Positions 32,681 through 41,376 of a stretch of 64,000 nt of DNA are shown one piece after another. Source of the DNA: Desulfovibrionaceae bacterium. GTDB taxonomy: Bacteria; Desulfobacterota; Desulfovibrionia; Desulfovibrionales; Desulfovibrionaceae. A program made the position numbers and the translations under genes. The DNA lies in assembly GCA_019421865.1 (NCBI GenBank), contig JAHZEL010000022.1, positions 62,001-126,000 on the forward strand. The letters are read 5' to 3'. The notes beneath the pieces were generated by a model that had not been told where the DNA came from, did no database searches, and saw only the letters and a list, made by a program, of their open reading frames with translations. The stretch's first letter is position 1, and each line of letters begins with the position of its first letter.

Positions 32681-33922
32681 TTAGTCCTTGCCGACGGGCT
32701 CGATGGGGGTGAGGTGCGAGAGACGTTCCTCTTCCTCGAGCTTCTTCACGGCGAGGCGGATGTACTGGAGCACGGGGCGGCGCGCGATGCACACGTAGCC
32801 GCAGAGTCCGCAGTCGATGCAGAGGCGGAAGTTTTCCTTCCGGGACATGTTGTACTTGCCGAATTCGGCATAGCGGCTCAGCATGCGCGGATCGATGCGG
32901 GTGGGGCAGACCTGAATGCAGGCGCCGCAGTTGATGCAGGGGCTGTCGCCTTCGATGGGCGGCACTTCGCCGGCGTTGACCACGAAGAATCCGTAGGAAC
33001 CCTTGGTGATGCTTCGGTCGAGCCTGTCGAGGCTTTCGCCGCGCAGCGGGCCGCCGCGCAGGATGGTGTCGCCGCTTTTCAGGCGTATGCCGGAAAATTC
33101 CAGAAGCTCGCCCACAAGGCTGCCGTTCTTCACGATGTAGTTGGCCCAGTCGAGCGCCGTGCCTATGGTGATGACCGTTTCCATGAGCGGCAGACCGGAA
33201 AGTCCCACGCGACCCAGGCTCCACACGTTGTGCAGGCCCACGGCGGCCACGTCCGGCGGGGCTTCCTCGCCGGTGACTTCCTTGATGAGCAGCTCGTTTA
33301 CGCTGTTGGGATAGGTGGGATTCACCTGCACGGTCTTCATGCCCGCAAGGCGCACGTTGCAGCCTTCGGGCACGGCGAGCAGAATCTCGTCGGCGCGGCG
33401 CAGGCGGCGCAGAAGCTCAAGACCCGTGCGGATTTCCGCGGCCTGTTCCGCCAGCATGGGCTCGGCCCAGCGCACGCCGGGTTCGGGATTGAGGCCGTTC
33501 ACGATGAGCGTTCTGGTTCTCTGGCCCAGCGAGCGGGTGTTCACGCCCATCTTCTTCACGGCCGCGGCCAGCTCGTCGCCCTCGAGTCCTTCGCGGATGA
33601 GATCCACGGGAGCCGGAATCTCGCCGAAGGTGCCGGGTTCGGCTTCCGCGGGATCCACGGCGTCCACGAACACGCTGCGCGCGTTCACTTCGGTGATCAT
33701 GCCGTAGATGGGCGCGTGAAGATCGCCCTTTTCCGGCGAGGGATGTTCGGCCAGAAGCATGCCGGGATGCACCATGGTCTTCTTCTTCACGCCGGGCAGC
33801 ATGGTGAAGCCTTCCCGGTTCAGACGGATGCGCCGCGGATTCGGGCCGGGCGCGAAGGGCCGGTGCTCATTGTAGACAAGGCAAAAACGCGGGTCCTTGA
33901 TAATGTTGAAATACTGCTTCAT
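32681..33922 (-). CDS. rnfC: Rnf complex subunit RnfC, variant lacking the NADH/FMN loop
   Basis: A 413-residue peripheral subunit. The two cluster motifs CINCGACIQVCP and CIDCGLCGYVC are kept at the C-terminal side. Aligned by eye with E. coli RsxC, the glycine-rich VAGLGGAGFPTGVKL flavin/NADH loop is missing: the corresponding segment goes straight from KKMGVNT to RTRTLIVNGLNPEPG. The YPSGGAKQL segment reads YPNSVNELL. The protein therefore probably cannot use NADH. The upstream decaheme cytochrome gene, 15 bases away, offers an alternative electron partner. Confidence 0.93.
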   Translation of the reverse strand: MKQYFNIIKDPRFCLVYNEHRPFAPGPNPRRIRLNREGFTMLPGVKKKTMVHPGMLLAEHPSPEKGDLHAPIYGMITEVNARSVFVDAVDPAEAEPGTFGEIPAPVDLIREGLEGDELAAAVKKMGVNTRSLGQRTRTLIVNGLNPEPGVRWAEPMLAEQAAEIRTGLELLRRLRRADEILLAVPEGCNVRLAGMKTVQVNPTYPNSVNELLIKEVTGEEAPPDVAAVGLHNVWSLGRVGLSGLPLMETVITIGTALDWANYIVKNGSLVGELLEFSGIRLKSGDTILRGGPLRGESLDRLDRSITKGSYGFFVVNAGEVPPIEGDSPCINCGACIQVCPTRIDPRMLSRYAEFGKYNMSRKENFRLCIDCGLCGYVCIARRPVLQYIRLAVKKLEEEERLSHLTPIEPVGKD

Positions 33923-33937
33923 CGTTTTTCCCCGTCG

Positions 33938-34684
33938 CTATTTCGTATGGCATTGCGCGCAGTCGTCCACAGGGCCGCCCTGCTTTTCGTGGCAGCCGAT
34001 GCACAGGCCGTGATAGGCGCTCATGGCTGCGGGAACCAGTCTGGAGGGTTCCGCCTTGTGGCAGCTTGAGCAGGCGACAAGCGCCTGTTCGGGCGGTCTG
34101 CCGTTTCTTTCCTGCTCGCGGGAAGGCGTGAGGTTGTGGCAGCGCACGCAGCTCTTCATGTCGTTGCCGAGCGCTTCCTCATGGCAGCTTGCGCAGCGGG
34201 TGTGCACGGCGTTCTTCAGGGAGAGAATGGGCCCCATGTCTTCTTTTGCGTCATGGCAGTTCGCGCAGTTCTGCGGCACGGGCTCGATCTGCGGGCCGTG
34301 ATGGCAGCTCGTGCATTCGATGCCCATGGTACGCGCATGACGGGAATGACCCCACTTCTTCGTGCTCATGGTGGTGTGATGGCACACGGAGCAGGTTTCG
34401 GGATCCATGGTGTAGGAATGGCCGCGGAAGGAGGCGTCGAATTCCAGGCCGTGACAGGTTTTGCAGTTCTGACCGGCCTGATCGGACTTCCTCGCATCGT
34501 GATGGCATACGATGCATTCCACGCCTTCGCGCGCGGCATGGGCCTCGTGGTTGAAGACCACGCGACCGGCGGCGCTGTTCATGAGAATGCGGTTGGGAAG
34601 AGGCTCGGATTTTTCCGGCAGCAGGTAACCGCCCACGGCCAGAACCAGCAGTGCACCAGACAGGATGTATGTTACGTTACGCAA
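33938..34684 (-). CDS. Decaheme c-type cytochrome of the rnf operon
   Basis: A 248-residue membrane-anchored multihaem cytochrome. It has one N-terminal signal/anchor helix (YILSGALLVLAVGGYLL) and ten CxxCH motifs (CIVCH, CKTCH, CSVCH, CTSCH, CANCH, CASCH, CVRCH, CSSCH, CIGCH, CAQCH). It is the first gene of the operon and resembles the decaheme cytochrome (DhcF) at the head of Desulfovibrio rnf operons. It probably exchanges electrons between Rnf and the periplasmic cytochrome c3 pool. The start codon is TTG at 34684, with GGGGGAGAAG upstream. Confidence 0.92.
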   Translation of the reverse strand: MRNVTYILSGALLVLAVGGYLLPEKSEPLPNRILMNSAAGRVVFNHEAHAAREGVECIVCHHDARKSDQAGQNCKTCHGLEFDASFRGHSYTMDPETCSVCHHTTMSTKKWGHSRHARTMGIECTSCHHGPQIEPVPQNCANCHDAKEDMGPILSLKNAVHTRCASCHEEALGNDMKSCVRCHNLTPSREQERNGRPPEQALVACSSCHKAEPSRLVPAAMSAYHGLCIGCHEKQGGPVDDCAQCHTK

Positions 34685-34766
34685 TGTCTTCTCCCCCTGA
34701 TTTATCTTTTTTCATATATCATGTCGCAGCGGATGAGAAGTGGTAAAAACATAAATTTCACATATT

Positions 34767-34788
34767 ATTCCCTACTTTATGGGGGAAT
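34767..34788 (-). promoter_or_regulatory. Inverted repeat upstream of the rnf operon
   Basis: ATTCCC (34767-34772) and GGGAAT (34783-34788) separated by ten bases, in an AT-rich stretch about 85 bases before the cytochrome gene. A possible operator; no good -35/-10 pair was identified. Confidence 0.35.
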
Positions 34789-35609
34789 TTTGAAAGAATT
34801 TCCCTTTTGTTGCCAATCTTGTCACGAAGGGCGCGGCGCGTTCGGCGCGTCGGCTGAAGGGGGCGAAGCCGTTGCTTTTTTTGTTTCGGCGTGAAGGACG
34901 GGATGAGGGCGCGGACTGAAAAACAGGCGGCGAAAAGGCGGCCCGGAAGGAGGGGCGGAAGCGTTTTTTGTGCGCTCGGCAGGAGAACGGGAACGGCGTT
35001 CTGCCGGAGCGGCGAGGGAGCGTTCGGGCGCACGGGAAAGAGGAAGTTAAATAACGATTTGAAATTGCAGCATATTTGAAATGAGGGACACTTTGTAGCT
35101 TGTGAAAAATTATTTTTGATAAAAAATCTGCATGATACGAACGAGCGAAGGACGCCCGGAGGGCGGCGGGGCGAAGCTTCGGGGGGGATGGGCGGCTGCG
35201 TTTTGCCGGAGCTTTCTTTCCGACCCTGAATGCGCGCATGGACTGGACGAGAGGTCCGGGCGGAGTCGAGGCATGGGGAAAAGGGAAGGAGGGCGCTGGC
35301 GTTTCCGAGCCTGCCGGCAGAGAATCTTCACATGGCTTCTTCTGTACCCCGTCGCCTGTGAGAAGAGCAGGACCGAGGCGGGAAGAGGCGCGGAAAAAGC
35401 GGCGGGGCGGAAACGGGGCGATGGCGGACGGCGTGCTCGGAAGAGGATAAGGCTGCACGGCGGGCAGGGCGAAGCTGTGGGCAAAGCGAAATTCCCCGCA
35501 TCTTTGCGGCTTGCGCGGGAAAAGCGCCTCTTGCCGTCGGCAGTTCTCCCCCTCCGGGGGACTCGACCTTTCGGCCCGACTCTGGCATGGTTCGCGCAAA
35601 GGAGATGCC
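34789..35609. other. Long divergent intergenic region
   Basis: No gene recognised in about 820 bases between the rnf operon and the phosphodiesterase gene. An AT-rich island at 35045-35140 contains the direct repeat TTTGAAAT at 35058-35065 and 35075-35082. A degenerate, inverted copy of the dispersed repeat lies at about 35517-35560. The rest is G/A-rich. Confidence 0.5.
35517..35560 (-). repeat. Degenerate third copy of the dispersed repeat
   Basis: Contains AAGCGCCTCTTGCC, TCGGCA and CTCCCCCTCCGGGG in the same order as the reverse complement of 14916-14966, with a deletion of about eight bases in the middle. It ends about 50 bases before the phosphodiesterase start. Confidence 0.5.
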
Positions 35610-36158
35610 ATGAAAAAACTGCTGATCGCTTCCGACATTCACGGCTCCGCCTTCTGGTGCGAAGCTCTCATAAGACTCTTTGAACGCGAAGGCGCCGACA
35701 GACTTCTTCTGCTCGGCGACATTCTCTATCACGGCCCGCGCAATGCTCTGCCGGACGGCTATGATCCGAAGAAGGTCATGGCCATGCTCAACGGCATGCG
35801 CAACAACATTCTCTGCGTGCGCGGCAACTGCGACGGAGAAGTGGATCAGATGGTGCTGGATTTCCCCATCATGGCCGACTACGCCCTGCTGCTGCTTGGC
35901 TCCGACACGGTGTACGCCACGCACGGCCATCATTATAATGATAAGCAGCCGCTGCCCGCGGCCGAAGGCGGTATTCTGCTGTACGGTCACACCCATGTGC
36001 CCCTGTGCAGCGACTGCGGCTCCTTCCTTGCCATGAATCCCGGCTCGGTTTCGCTGCCCAAGGAACAGTCCTGCCACAGCTGCATGATCTGGGAGGACGG
36101 CGCGTTTTCCTGGGTGAACCTGGAAAGCGGCGAGACGTACCGCTCGTTCAAGCGATGA
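35610..36158 (+). CDS. YfcE-family phosphodiesterase
   Basis: A 182-residue calcineurin-type metallophosphoesterase. It has the dinuclear metal motifs SDIHGS (residues 8-13), LLGDILYHG, RGNCD (usually GNHD), THGHHY and YGHTHVP. Close to E. coli YfcE, which acts on phosphodiester model substrates; the natural substrate is unknown. The start at 35610 follows AAAGGAG; upstream in-frame codons lie in the repeat. A strong terminator follows immediately. Confidence 0.9.
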   Translation: MKKLLIASDIHGSAFWCEALIRLFEREGADRLLLLGDILYHGPRNALPDGYDPKKVMAMLNGMRNNILCVRGNCDGEVDQMVLDFPIMADYALLLLGSDTVYATHGHHYNDKQPLPAAEGGILLYGHTHVPLCSDCGSFLAMNPGSVSLPKEQSCHSCMIWEDGAFSWVNLESGETYRSFKR

Positions 36159-36159
36159 A

Positions 36160-36200
36160 AAAAAGCCGCGCCCCGGAAAGAGGCGCGGCTTCGTTTTTTT
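36160..36200. terminator. Bidirectional terminator between phosphodiesterase gene and lplA
   Basis: AAGCCGCGCC (36163-36172) pairs with GGCGCGGCTT (36182-36191). It is flanked by A-runs on the left and T-runs on the right, and can serve both converging genes. Confidence 0.88.
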
Positions 36201-36211
36201 TCGTTCCGCGT

Positions 36212-37204
36212 TTATTCGCCGCAGAGAAAGGCGAGCAGCTCTTCGCGCCTTGCGCCGGAGAACCAGCTTTCCACGGGCACGTCCTTCAGCGCCTCGCGCA
36301 TGGAGGCGGCATCCGCACGCAGGCCGCACAGGGCTTTTTCCAGCTCCGCCATGTCCTTCAGGGCAAAGAAGTCCCCGAACATCCGGCAGCCGGAAATGAT
36401 GCCGCCGCGCACGTCCAGCAGGCACTCAAGCCTGCCCCAGTCGAAGCGGCGACGGCGCTTTTCCGTAAAGCTCGGCGAGCGGCCCCAGTTCCAGTCCCAG
36501 CTTCTGTAGCGGCTTTCGGCAAGCGCTTCCGCTTCCTTGCGGATCCAAGCGGGCAGGTCCCGGCGGCTCTCTGCGCAGCGGCGCGTCATGGCGTCCACCA
36601 CGGCTTCCATGCACTGATCGAAGGAAAGCTCCTTCGGCAGAAATTCGCGCAGATTGGCCACGCGCGCCCGGTGCGAGGCCACGCCCTTGGACCGGAACTT
36701 TTCCGGATCCGCGGCCAGCGCCCCGGAAAGCACCGAGGTATCCACATCCACGAGCATGCAGCCGTGATGCAGCATGCGCTGCCCTGAACGGCGCTGCGCC
36801 GTGCCCGCCACCTTGCGGCCGTCCACCGTGATGTCGTTGCGGCTCGTGTATTCGGCCCGTATGCCGAGATCCTGAAGCGCGGCCACCATGGGACGCATGA
36901 ATTCGTCGAATCCCGCCAGACGGTTCTTTTCCGTCCACACCAGGAACGAGAAGTTCACGTTGCCGAGATCGTGATACACCGCGCCGCCCCCGGTGGGACG
37001 CCGTACCACGGCAATGTTGTGCTCGCGGCAGTAGGCGGCGTTCACTTCTTCGGCGGTGTTCTGATGGCAGCCCACGATCACCGAAGGCGCGTTGCGCCAG
37101 ATGAGAAAGATGCCGGGATTCTCCGGCGAAAGAGTGTTGAACAGCGTTTCTTCCAGCGCGAGATTGAAGGCCGGATCAGTGGTTTCCATGCGCAGCGCGT
37201 ACAT
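36212..37204 (-). CDS. lplA: Lipoate--protein ligase A
   Basis: A 330-residue enzyme that activates free lipoate with ATP and attaches it to E2/GcvH lysines. The hallmark RRPTGGGAVYHDLGNVNFSF is present at about residues 70-89, and the lipoyl-AMP lysine lies in DGRKVAGTAQRR. A C-terminal accessory domain is present, so the protein is full LplA length. The start MYALRMETTD at 37204 has AAGGAG upstream. It diverges from ligA across a 436-base pyrimidine-rich gap. Confidence 0.92.
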   Translation of the reverse strand: MYALRMETTDPAFNLALEETLFNTLSPENPGIFLIWRNAPSVIVGCHQNTAEEVNAAYCREHNIAVVRRPTGGGAVYHDLGNVNFSFLVWTEKNRLAGFDEFMRPMVAALQDLGIRAEYTSRNDITVDGRKVAGTAQRRSGQRMLHHGCMLVDVDTSVLSGALAADPEKFRSKGVASHRARVANLREFLPKELSFDQCMEAVVDAMTRRCAESRRDLPAWIRKEAEALAESRYRSWDWNWGRSPSFTEKRRRRFDWGRLECLLDVRGGIISGCRMFGDFFALKDMAELEKALCGLRADAASMREALKDVPVESWFSGARREELLAFLCGE

Positions 37205-37640
37205 ACGGACTCCTTGAAAAAGTTCGGAAAGAACTATACGGGCGCAGGCCTCCGGGCGCAAGAGGGCGGGGCGCTTACGGCCTTCCATTCGTTTCCGCTC
37301 TGCTTCCGTGCAGTTTTCCCCCCCGCCCGCGGTAGGGCCGCCGTCCGTTTTTCCTCCCCCTCGTCTCCCCTCCCTGTCTTCACCGCCGTTCCCTCCGTCA
37401 CCATCTCTCCTTTCCAGGAAGGCCCTCCTTGCAAGCTCGTGCCTCCGCCTCTTCCCCGACCCGCACCGTTCCGCCGCTCCTCCGGGGCGGCGCAAGGTTC
37501 CCTTCCGCGCTGCAGCGGCGTGATTTTGTTCAGAAACGGCGGAAAATGCGACGGAGAGTCCGCTTGCCCTCCGCCGTCCGTCGTGGCAGTATGCCGCAGA
37601 AGGCCGCCACGGCCGAGAAACGCTGCAGAGGCAGGAAAAC
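37205..37640. other. Pyrimidine-skewed intergenic region between lplA and ligA
   Basis: The plus strand is C/T-rich over about 37315-37500. No gene, and no clear promoter with proper spacing, was seen. Confidence 0.5.
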
Positions 37641-39746
37641 ATGGATCAGCTTTCGTTATTCGACACCCCCGCGCCGGACGAACACGGTCGCGCCGCCGCG
37701 CGTGCGGCAAAGCTCCGCAAGGAGATCGACCATCACAACCGCCTGTATCATCAGCTGGACGCGCCGGTCATCACCGACGAGGCCTTCGACGCGCTGTTCC
37801 GCGAGCTGACGGAGATCGAGGAGCGCTTTCCGGATCTGCGCACGCTCGATTCCCCCACGCGGCGCGTGGGCGGCGCGGTGCTGCCGTACCTGGAAACGCG
37901 GCCTCACCGCGAGCGCATGTACGGGCTCGACAACGTGTTTTCCCCGGAGGAGTGGGAAGCCTTCGTGCAGCGGGCCGCCCGCGCTCTGCCCGAAGCTTCG
38001 GCGGACGTGATGAACGCCTGGTGGGCCGATCCCAAGCTGGACGGTCTGGCCTGCGAGCTGAGCTATGAAAACGGCGTGCTCGTGCAGGCGCTCACCCGCG
38101 GCGACGGCGAGGTGGGCGAAGTGGTCACCGAGGCCATGCGCACGGTGCGCAATCTGCCGCTTCGTCTGGCGGGCCGGGGCCCGTTCCCGCGCCTTGTGGA
38201 AGTCAGGGGCGAAGTGCTCATGTTCCGCAGGGAATTCGAGGCGCTGAACCGTCGTCAGACCGAGCTCGGCCAGAAGCGCTTCGCCAATCCGCGCAACGCG
38301 GCGGCAGGATCGCTCCGTCAGCTCGACACCAACGTGACGGCAAGTCGCGGTCTTCGTTTTCTGTCCTACAGTCTCGGCGTGTTCGACGCGCCGGGCATGA
38401 CGCCGCCTCCCACGCATTCGGCGCTCATGGCGCAGCTTCGGGACTGGGGCTTCGACACGCCGCCCGAAGGCAGAATGTGCCATGGCCTTGAGGATGCGCT
38501 CGACTACTACCGGCACCTTGAAGCCGTGCGCGACGATCTGCCCTTTGAGATTGACGGCGTGGTGTATAAGCTCGATGACCGCGAGGCGCAGGCGGCGCTG
38601 GGATTCACGGCCCGCGCGCCGCGCTTTGCCGTGGCCTGGAAGTTCACGGCGCGCCGGGCGGAAACGCGGCTTAAAAAGATTTCCATACAGGTGGGACGCA
38701 CGGGCGTGCTCACCCCGGTGGCGGAACTGGAACCGGTAAGCCTCGGCGGCGTGATGGTGAGTCGCGCCACGCTGCACAACGAGGACGAAATCCGCCGTCT
38801 GGATCTTCGCGAGAACGACATGGTCATCATCCAGCGCGCAGGCGACGTCATTCCCGACGTGCTTGGGCCGGTGCTGGAAAAGAGACCCGAGGGACTTGCG
38901 CCCTACGAATTTCCCCACGTCTGCCCGGTATGCGGCTCCGAGGCGAAACGGCTGGAAGGCGAGGCGGCGTGGCGCTGCCTGAACATGGCCTGTCCGGCGG
39001 TGATCATGCGCAGCATCGTGCATTTCGTGTCCAAGGCGGGTCTCGACGTGGACGGCGTGGGCGCGAAGTGGGTGGAAGCGCTCATCGAGTCGGGCAGGGT
39101 GAAGAGTCCGGCCGATCTTTTCACGGTGACGAAGCAGGAACTCATGAGCTACGAGCGCATGGGCGAGGTTTCGGCGGGCAATTTCGTGGACGCGCTTATG
39201 CAGGCGAAGGAAAAGGCCACGCTCACGCGCTTCATTGCGGCGCTCGGCATACGTCAGGTGGGCGAGCAGACCGCCCGCACGCTGGCGGAACGCTTCAGCG
39301 ACATGGACGAGCTTGAGAGCGCGGGCGTCGAGGAGCTCATGCGCCTGCCCGACATCGGTCCGGAAGTGGCGGGCAGCATACGCGCCTTCTTTGAAAACGA
39401 GTCGAACCGGGCGCTTCTTGCGCGTTTCCGCAGCATGGGGCTGTGGCCGAAGGGCGGCGTCACGGAAAAGAAGGCCGGCGCGCTTGCCGGACGCAAGGTG
39501 CTCTTCACCGGCACGCTGTCGCGCCCGAGAGATGACTTCCAGCGCATGGCGGAAGAGGCGGGCGCCGTGGTGGCGTCGGGCTTTTCAAAGTCGCTGGATT
39601 ATCTTGTGGCGGGCGAAAAGCCCGGCTCCAAGCTGGACAAGGCCAGAGCGGCGGGCATCGCGGTGCTGGACGAGGCGGGCTTCCTTGCGCTGCTTTCGGA
39701 AGGGGAAGGGGCGGAAAACCCTGCCGCAAAGACCGCCACGGACTGA
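37641..39746 (+). CDS. ligA: NAD-dependent DNA ligase
   Basis: A 701-residue enzyme that seals nicks in replication and repair using NAD+. The order is the Ia domain (HHNRLYHQLDAPVITDEAFD), adenylation domain with the AMP-lysine motif ADPKLDGLACELSY, the RNAAAGSLRQLD motif, OB fold, a zinc finger CPVC...CLNMACPA, helix-hairpin-helix repeats and a C-terminal BRCT domain (LAGRKVLFTGTLSRPRDDF). Normal length. AGGA lies upstream of ATG 37641. Confidence 0.96.
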   Translation: MDQLSLFDTPAPDEHGRAAARAAKLRKEIDHHNRLYHQLDAPVITDEAFDALFRELTEIEERFPDLRTLDSPTRRVGGAVLPYLETRPHRERMYGLDNVFSPEEWEAFVQRAARALPEASADVMNAWWADPKLDGLACELSYENGVLVQALTRGDGEVGEVVTEAMRTVRNLPLRLAGRGPFPRLVEVRGEVLMFRREFEALNRRQTELGQKRFANPRNAAAGSLRQLDTNVTASRGLRFLSYSLGVFDAPGMTPPPTHSALMAQLRDWGFDTPPEGRMCHGLEDALDYYRHLEAVRDDLPFEIDGVVYKLDDREAQAALGFTARAPRFAVAWKFTARRAETRLKKISIQVGRTGVLTPVAELEPVSLGGVMVSRATLHNEDEIRRLDLRENDMVIIQRAGDVIPDVLGPVLEKRPEGLAPYEFPHVCPVCGSEAKRLEGEAAWRCLNMACPAVIMRSIVHFVSKAGLDVDGVGAKWVEALIESGRVKSPADLFTVTKQELMSYERMGEVSAGNFVDALMQAKEKATLTRFIAALGIRQVGEQTARTLAERFSDMDELESAGVEELMRLPDIGPEVAGSIRAFFENESNRALLARFRSMGLWPKGGVTEKKAGALAGRKVLFTGTLSRPRDDFQRMAEEAGAVVASGFSKSLDYLVAGEKPGSKLDKARAAGIAVLDEAGFLALLSEGEGAENPAAKTATD

Positions 39747-39764
39747 AAAAGCCTGCTCCCGGAC

Positions 39765-39793
39765 TTGCGCGCCGGGGGCTTATTGGCTATGAT
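39765..39793 (+). promoter_or_regulatory. Candidate promoter of the Mop-domain gene
   Basis: TTGCGC (39765-39770), exact 17-base spacer, TATGAT (39788-39793). The leader to the start codon is about 125 bases and includes a GCGCTGA/TCAGCGT dyad near 39890-39906. Confidence 0.5.
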
Positions 39794-39923
39794 GGGACAG
39801 ATTTTTCAGTGTCCTCCCAGACGGAAAGTTGGATGACGGTGTCGGGTCGGATCGATCCGGGGCACATATCACAGGGCCGTGAGGAGATGCGCTGAATCAG
39901 CGTTTACTTATCAGGAGATTATG

Positions 39924-40352
39924 ATGAAAACCAGCTCTCGCAATGCCTATCCCGGCAAGATCACGGCTGTCATTCCCGGAACCATTACCGACGAAGTGGA
40001 AGTTTCTCTCGAATCCGGAGAAAAGATCTACGGTCAGATTTCCCATGCCAGCCTCCAGAATCTCTCCCTTGCCGAAGGCAAGGACGCCGTTGCCCTGATT
40101 AAGGCGACCGAGATCATGCTTGTGGCCGACGACAACGATTATGAATTCTCCTGCCGCAACCAGTTCACCGGCAAGGTCATCAAGCTGGTGCGCGGCTTCG
40201 TCAACGGCGAAGTGCTCATCCAGACCCCCAGCGGCATGGAAATCAATGCCACCGTCACCCTTGAAGGCGTGAACCGTCTGCGTCTGGAACGCGGCTGCAC
40301 CGTCGTGGCCATGTTCAAGGCTTCCAACGTTCTGGTGGCCGTCAAGAAGTAG
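39924..40352 (+). CDS. Two-domain Mop (molybdate-binding) protein, ModG-like
   Basis: A 142-residue protein made of two tandem Mop/TOBE-like domains, residues about 3-70 (SSRNAYPGKITAVIPGTI...VALIKATEIML) and about 74-142 (SCRNQFTGKVIKLVRGFV...VAMFKASNVLVA). Di-Mop proteins such as ModG store or buffer molybdate or tungstate in the cytoplasm. The ATG at 39924 is chosen over 39921 because GGAG then sits six bases away. Fits an organism using Mo/W enzymes. Confidence 0.9.
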   Translation: MKTSSRNAYPGKITAVIPGTITDEVEVSLESGEKIYGQISHASLQNLSLAEGKDAVALIKATEIMLVADDNDYEFSCRNQFTGKVIKLVRGFVNGEVLIQTPSGMEINATVTLEGVNRLRLERGCTVVAMFKASNVLVAVKK

Positions 40353-40660
40353 TTCCGGCAATACGGCCTTTTCTGCAGTCTGCACGGCCCGGGCGTGCGC
40401 GTCATGCGCAAGCTTCGTGTCATGCGGTCTGCAGTTGTATCCGATTGAAGGCAGACAGGCGTTCCTGAACCTGCGGGGAAAGGAGCGTGTGCAGGCTCTG
40501 CGGTTTTTGCTGCAGCGGAGGTTCTGCTTTTAATCGGTGCGCCCTGCCGGAGTCTTCGGCTCCCGCCGCTTTCCGGTCGCCTTTGCTGCCGGAAACGCCC
40601 ATGCTTCTTCGGTGAGCTGCGGCTCAGTTGCGCTCCAAAGCCGCATCTGACCGAAGGAAT
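40353..40660. other. Intergenic region after the Mop gene
   Basis: About 300 bases between the Mop stop and the terminator, with no gene. The terminator is unusually far from the stop codon, so a long 3' UTR or a small RNA ending there is possible. Confidence 0.4.
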
Positions 40661-40691
40661 AAAAAAGCACGTCGTTTGACGTGCTTTTTTT
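40661..40691. terminator. Intrinsic terminator (bidirectional)
   Basis: GCACGTC-GTTT-GACGTGC (40667-40684) flanked by six A residues on the left and seven T residues on the right. Confidence 0.9.
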
Positions 40692-40743
40692 GTGCCCTGA
40701 AACCGGGGCTGGGGGAAAGGTGGGCCGCCGGAACGCCGGGGAA

Positions 40744-41376
40744 TTATGATTTTCCGGAGCGCATCAGCAGCGTCGAGGCGAAAATGAGCAGGTAGCCGAG
40801 CAGCTCGCTGGACTCCTCGATGGCGTTCTTGGCCGCGCGGTCGTCCACATCCGGCAGCAGCATGTTCCACAGCGATCCCATGCCGAAAAGGCGCGAATAC
40901 ACCAGCACGATGACCACGCCCGTAAGCAGCATGGGAAAGTAGCGTCTGCGCACGAAGGCGGCCAGACCGGCAAGAGTGGCGCGCGGCGTGCGTGCGGCGG
41001 CGGCTGTGCAGCAGAGCGCCAGCGCAATGGCGGGCCATTTCCAGCAGCCGTGGGAAATCATGTCGAGATAGTAGTCCTGCTCGCGGATGAGCATGCAGCC
41101 GAAAAAGCCGCCTGCAAGAAGCATGGCGCCGCGCATGGATTCGTTGCGCCGGGCCTCGATGAAGAAGATGCTCGTGCAGGCAAGAAGAAGCAGGGTCTGG
41201 AAAATTTCGGTCGGCCCTTCCTCGACAAAAGGATGCTCGCACGAGGCATCCCAGCGGAAGATGAGAAAAAGAACGACAACGCCGAGAGCCAGCAGAAAAA
41301 GCATCCTGAAGGCTCCGGCCACGGTTTTGATGTCGGCCGCAAGATCGGTGCGCGGCTCGGAAAAGCGACTGTTCAT
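40744..41376 (-). CDS. Integral membrane protein of unknown function
   Basis: A 210-residue protein with about five to six predicted membrane segments (MLFLLALGVVVLFLIF, TLLLLACTSIFF, AMLLAGGFFGCMLI, AIALALCCTAAAA, MLLTGVVIVLVY, LLGYLLIFASTLL). Conserved-looking acidic residues lie at helix edges: EEGPTEIFQ, REQDYYLD and EESSELLG. No family recognised. I chose the ATG at 41376 (MNSRFSEP); a GTG at 41385 is an alternative. A single gene with a terminator at 40661-40691. Confidence 0.75.
   Translation of the reverse strand: MNSRFSEPRTDLAADIKTVAGAFRMLFLLALGVVVLFLIFRWDASCEHPFVEEGPTEIFQTLLLLACTSIFFIEARRNESMRGAMLLAGGFFGCMLIREQDYYLDMISHGCWKWPAIALALCCTAAAARTPRATLAGLAAFVRRRYFPMLLTGVVIVLVYSRLFGMGSLWNMLLPDVDDRAAKNAIEESSELLGYLLIFASTLLMRSGKS

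Noticed and set aside
39794..39920. Molybdenum-cofactor riboswitch upstream of the Mop gene
   Set aside because: The leader is short and the conserved riboswitch core could not be recognised; only a small dyad is present.
40353..40660. tRNA or known small RNA
   Set aside because: No TTC loop (GGTTCRA) or cloverleaf could be built, and no known family was recognised.
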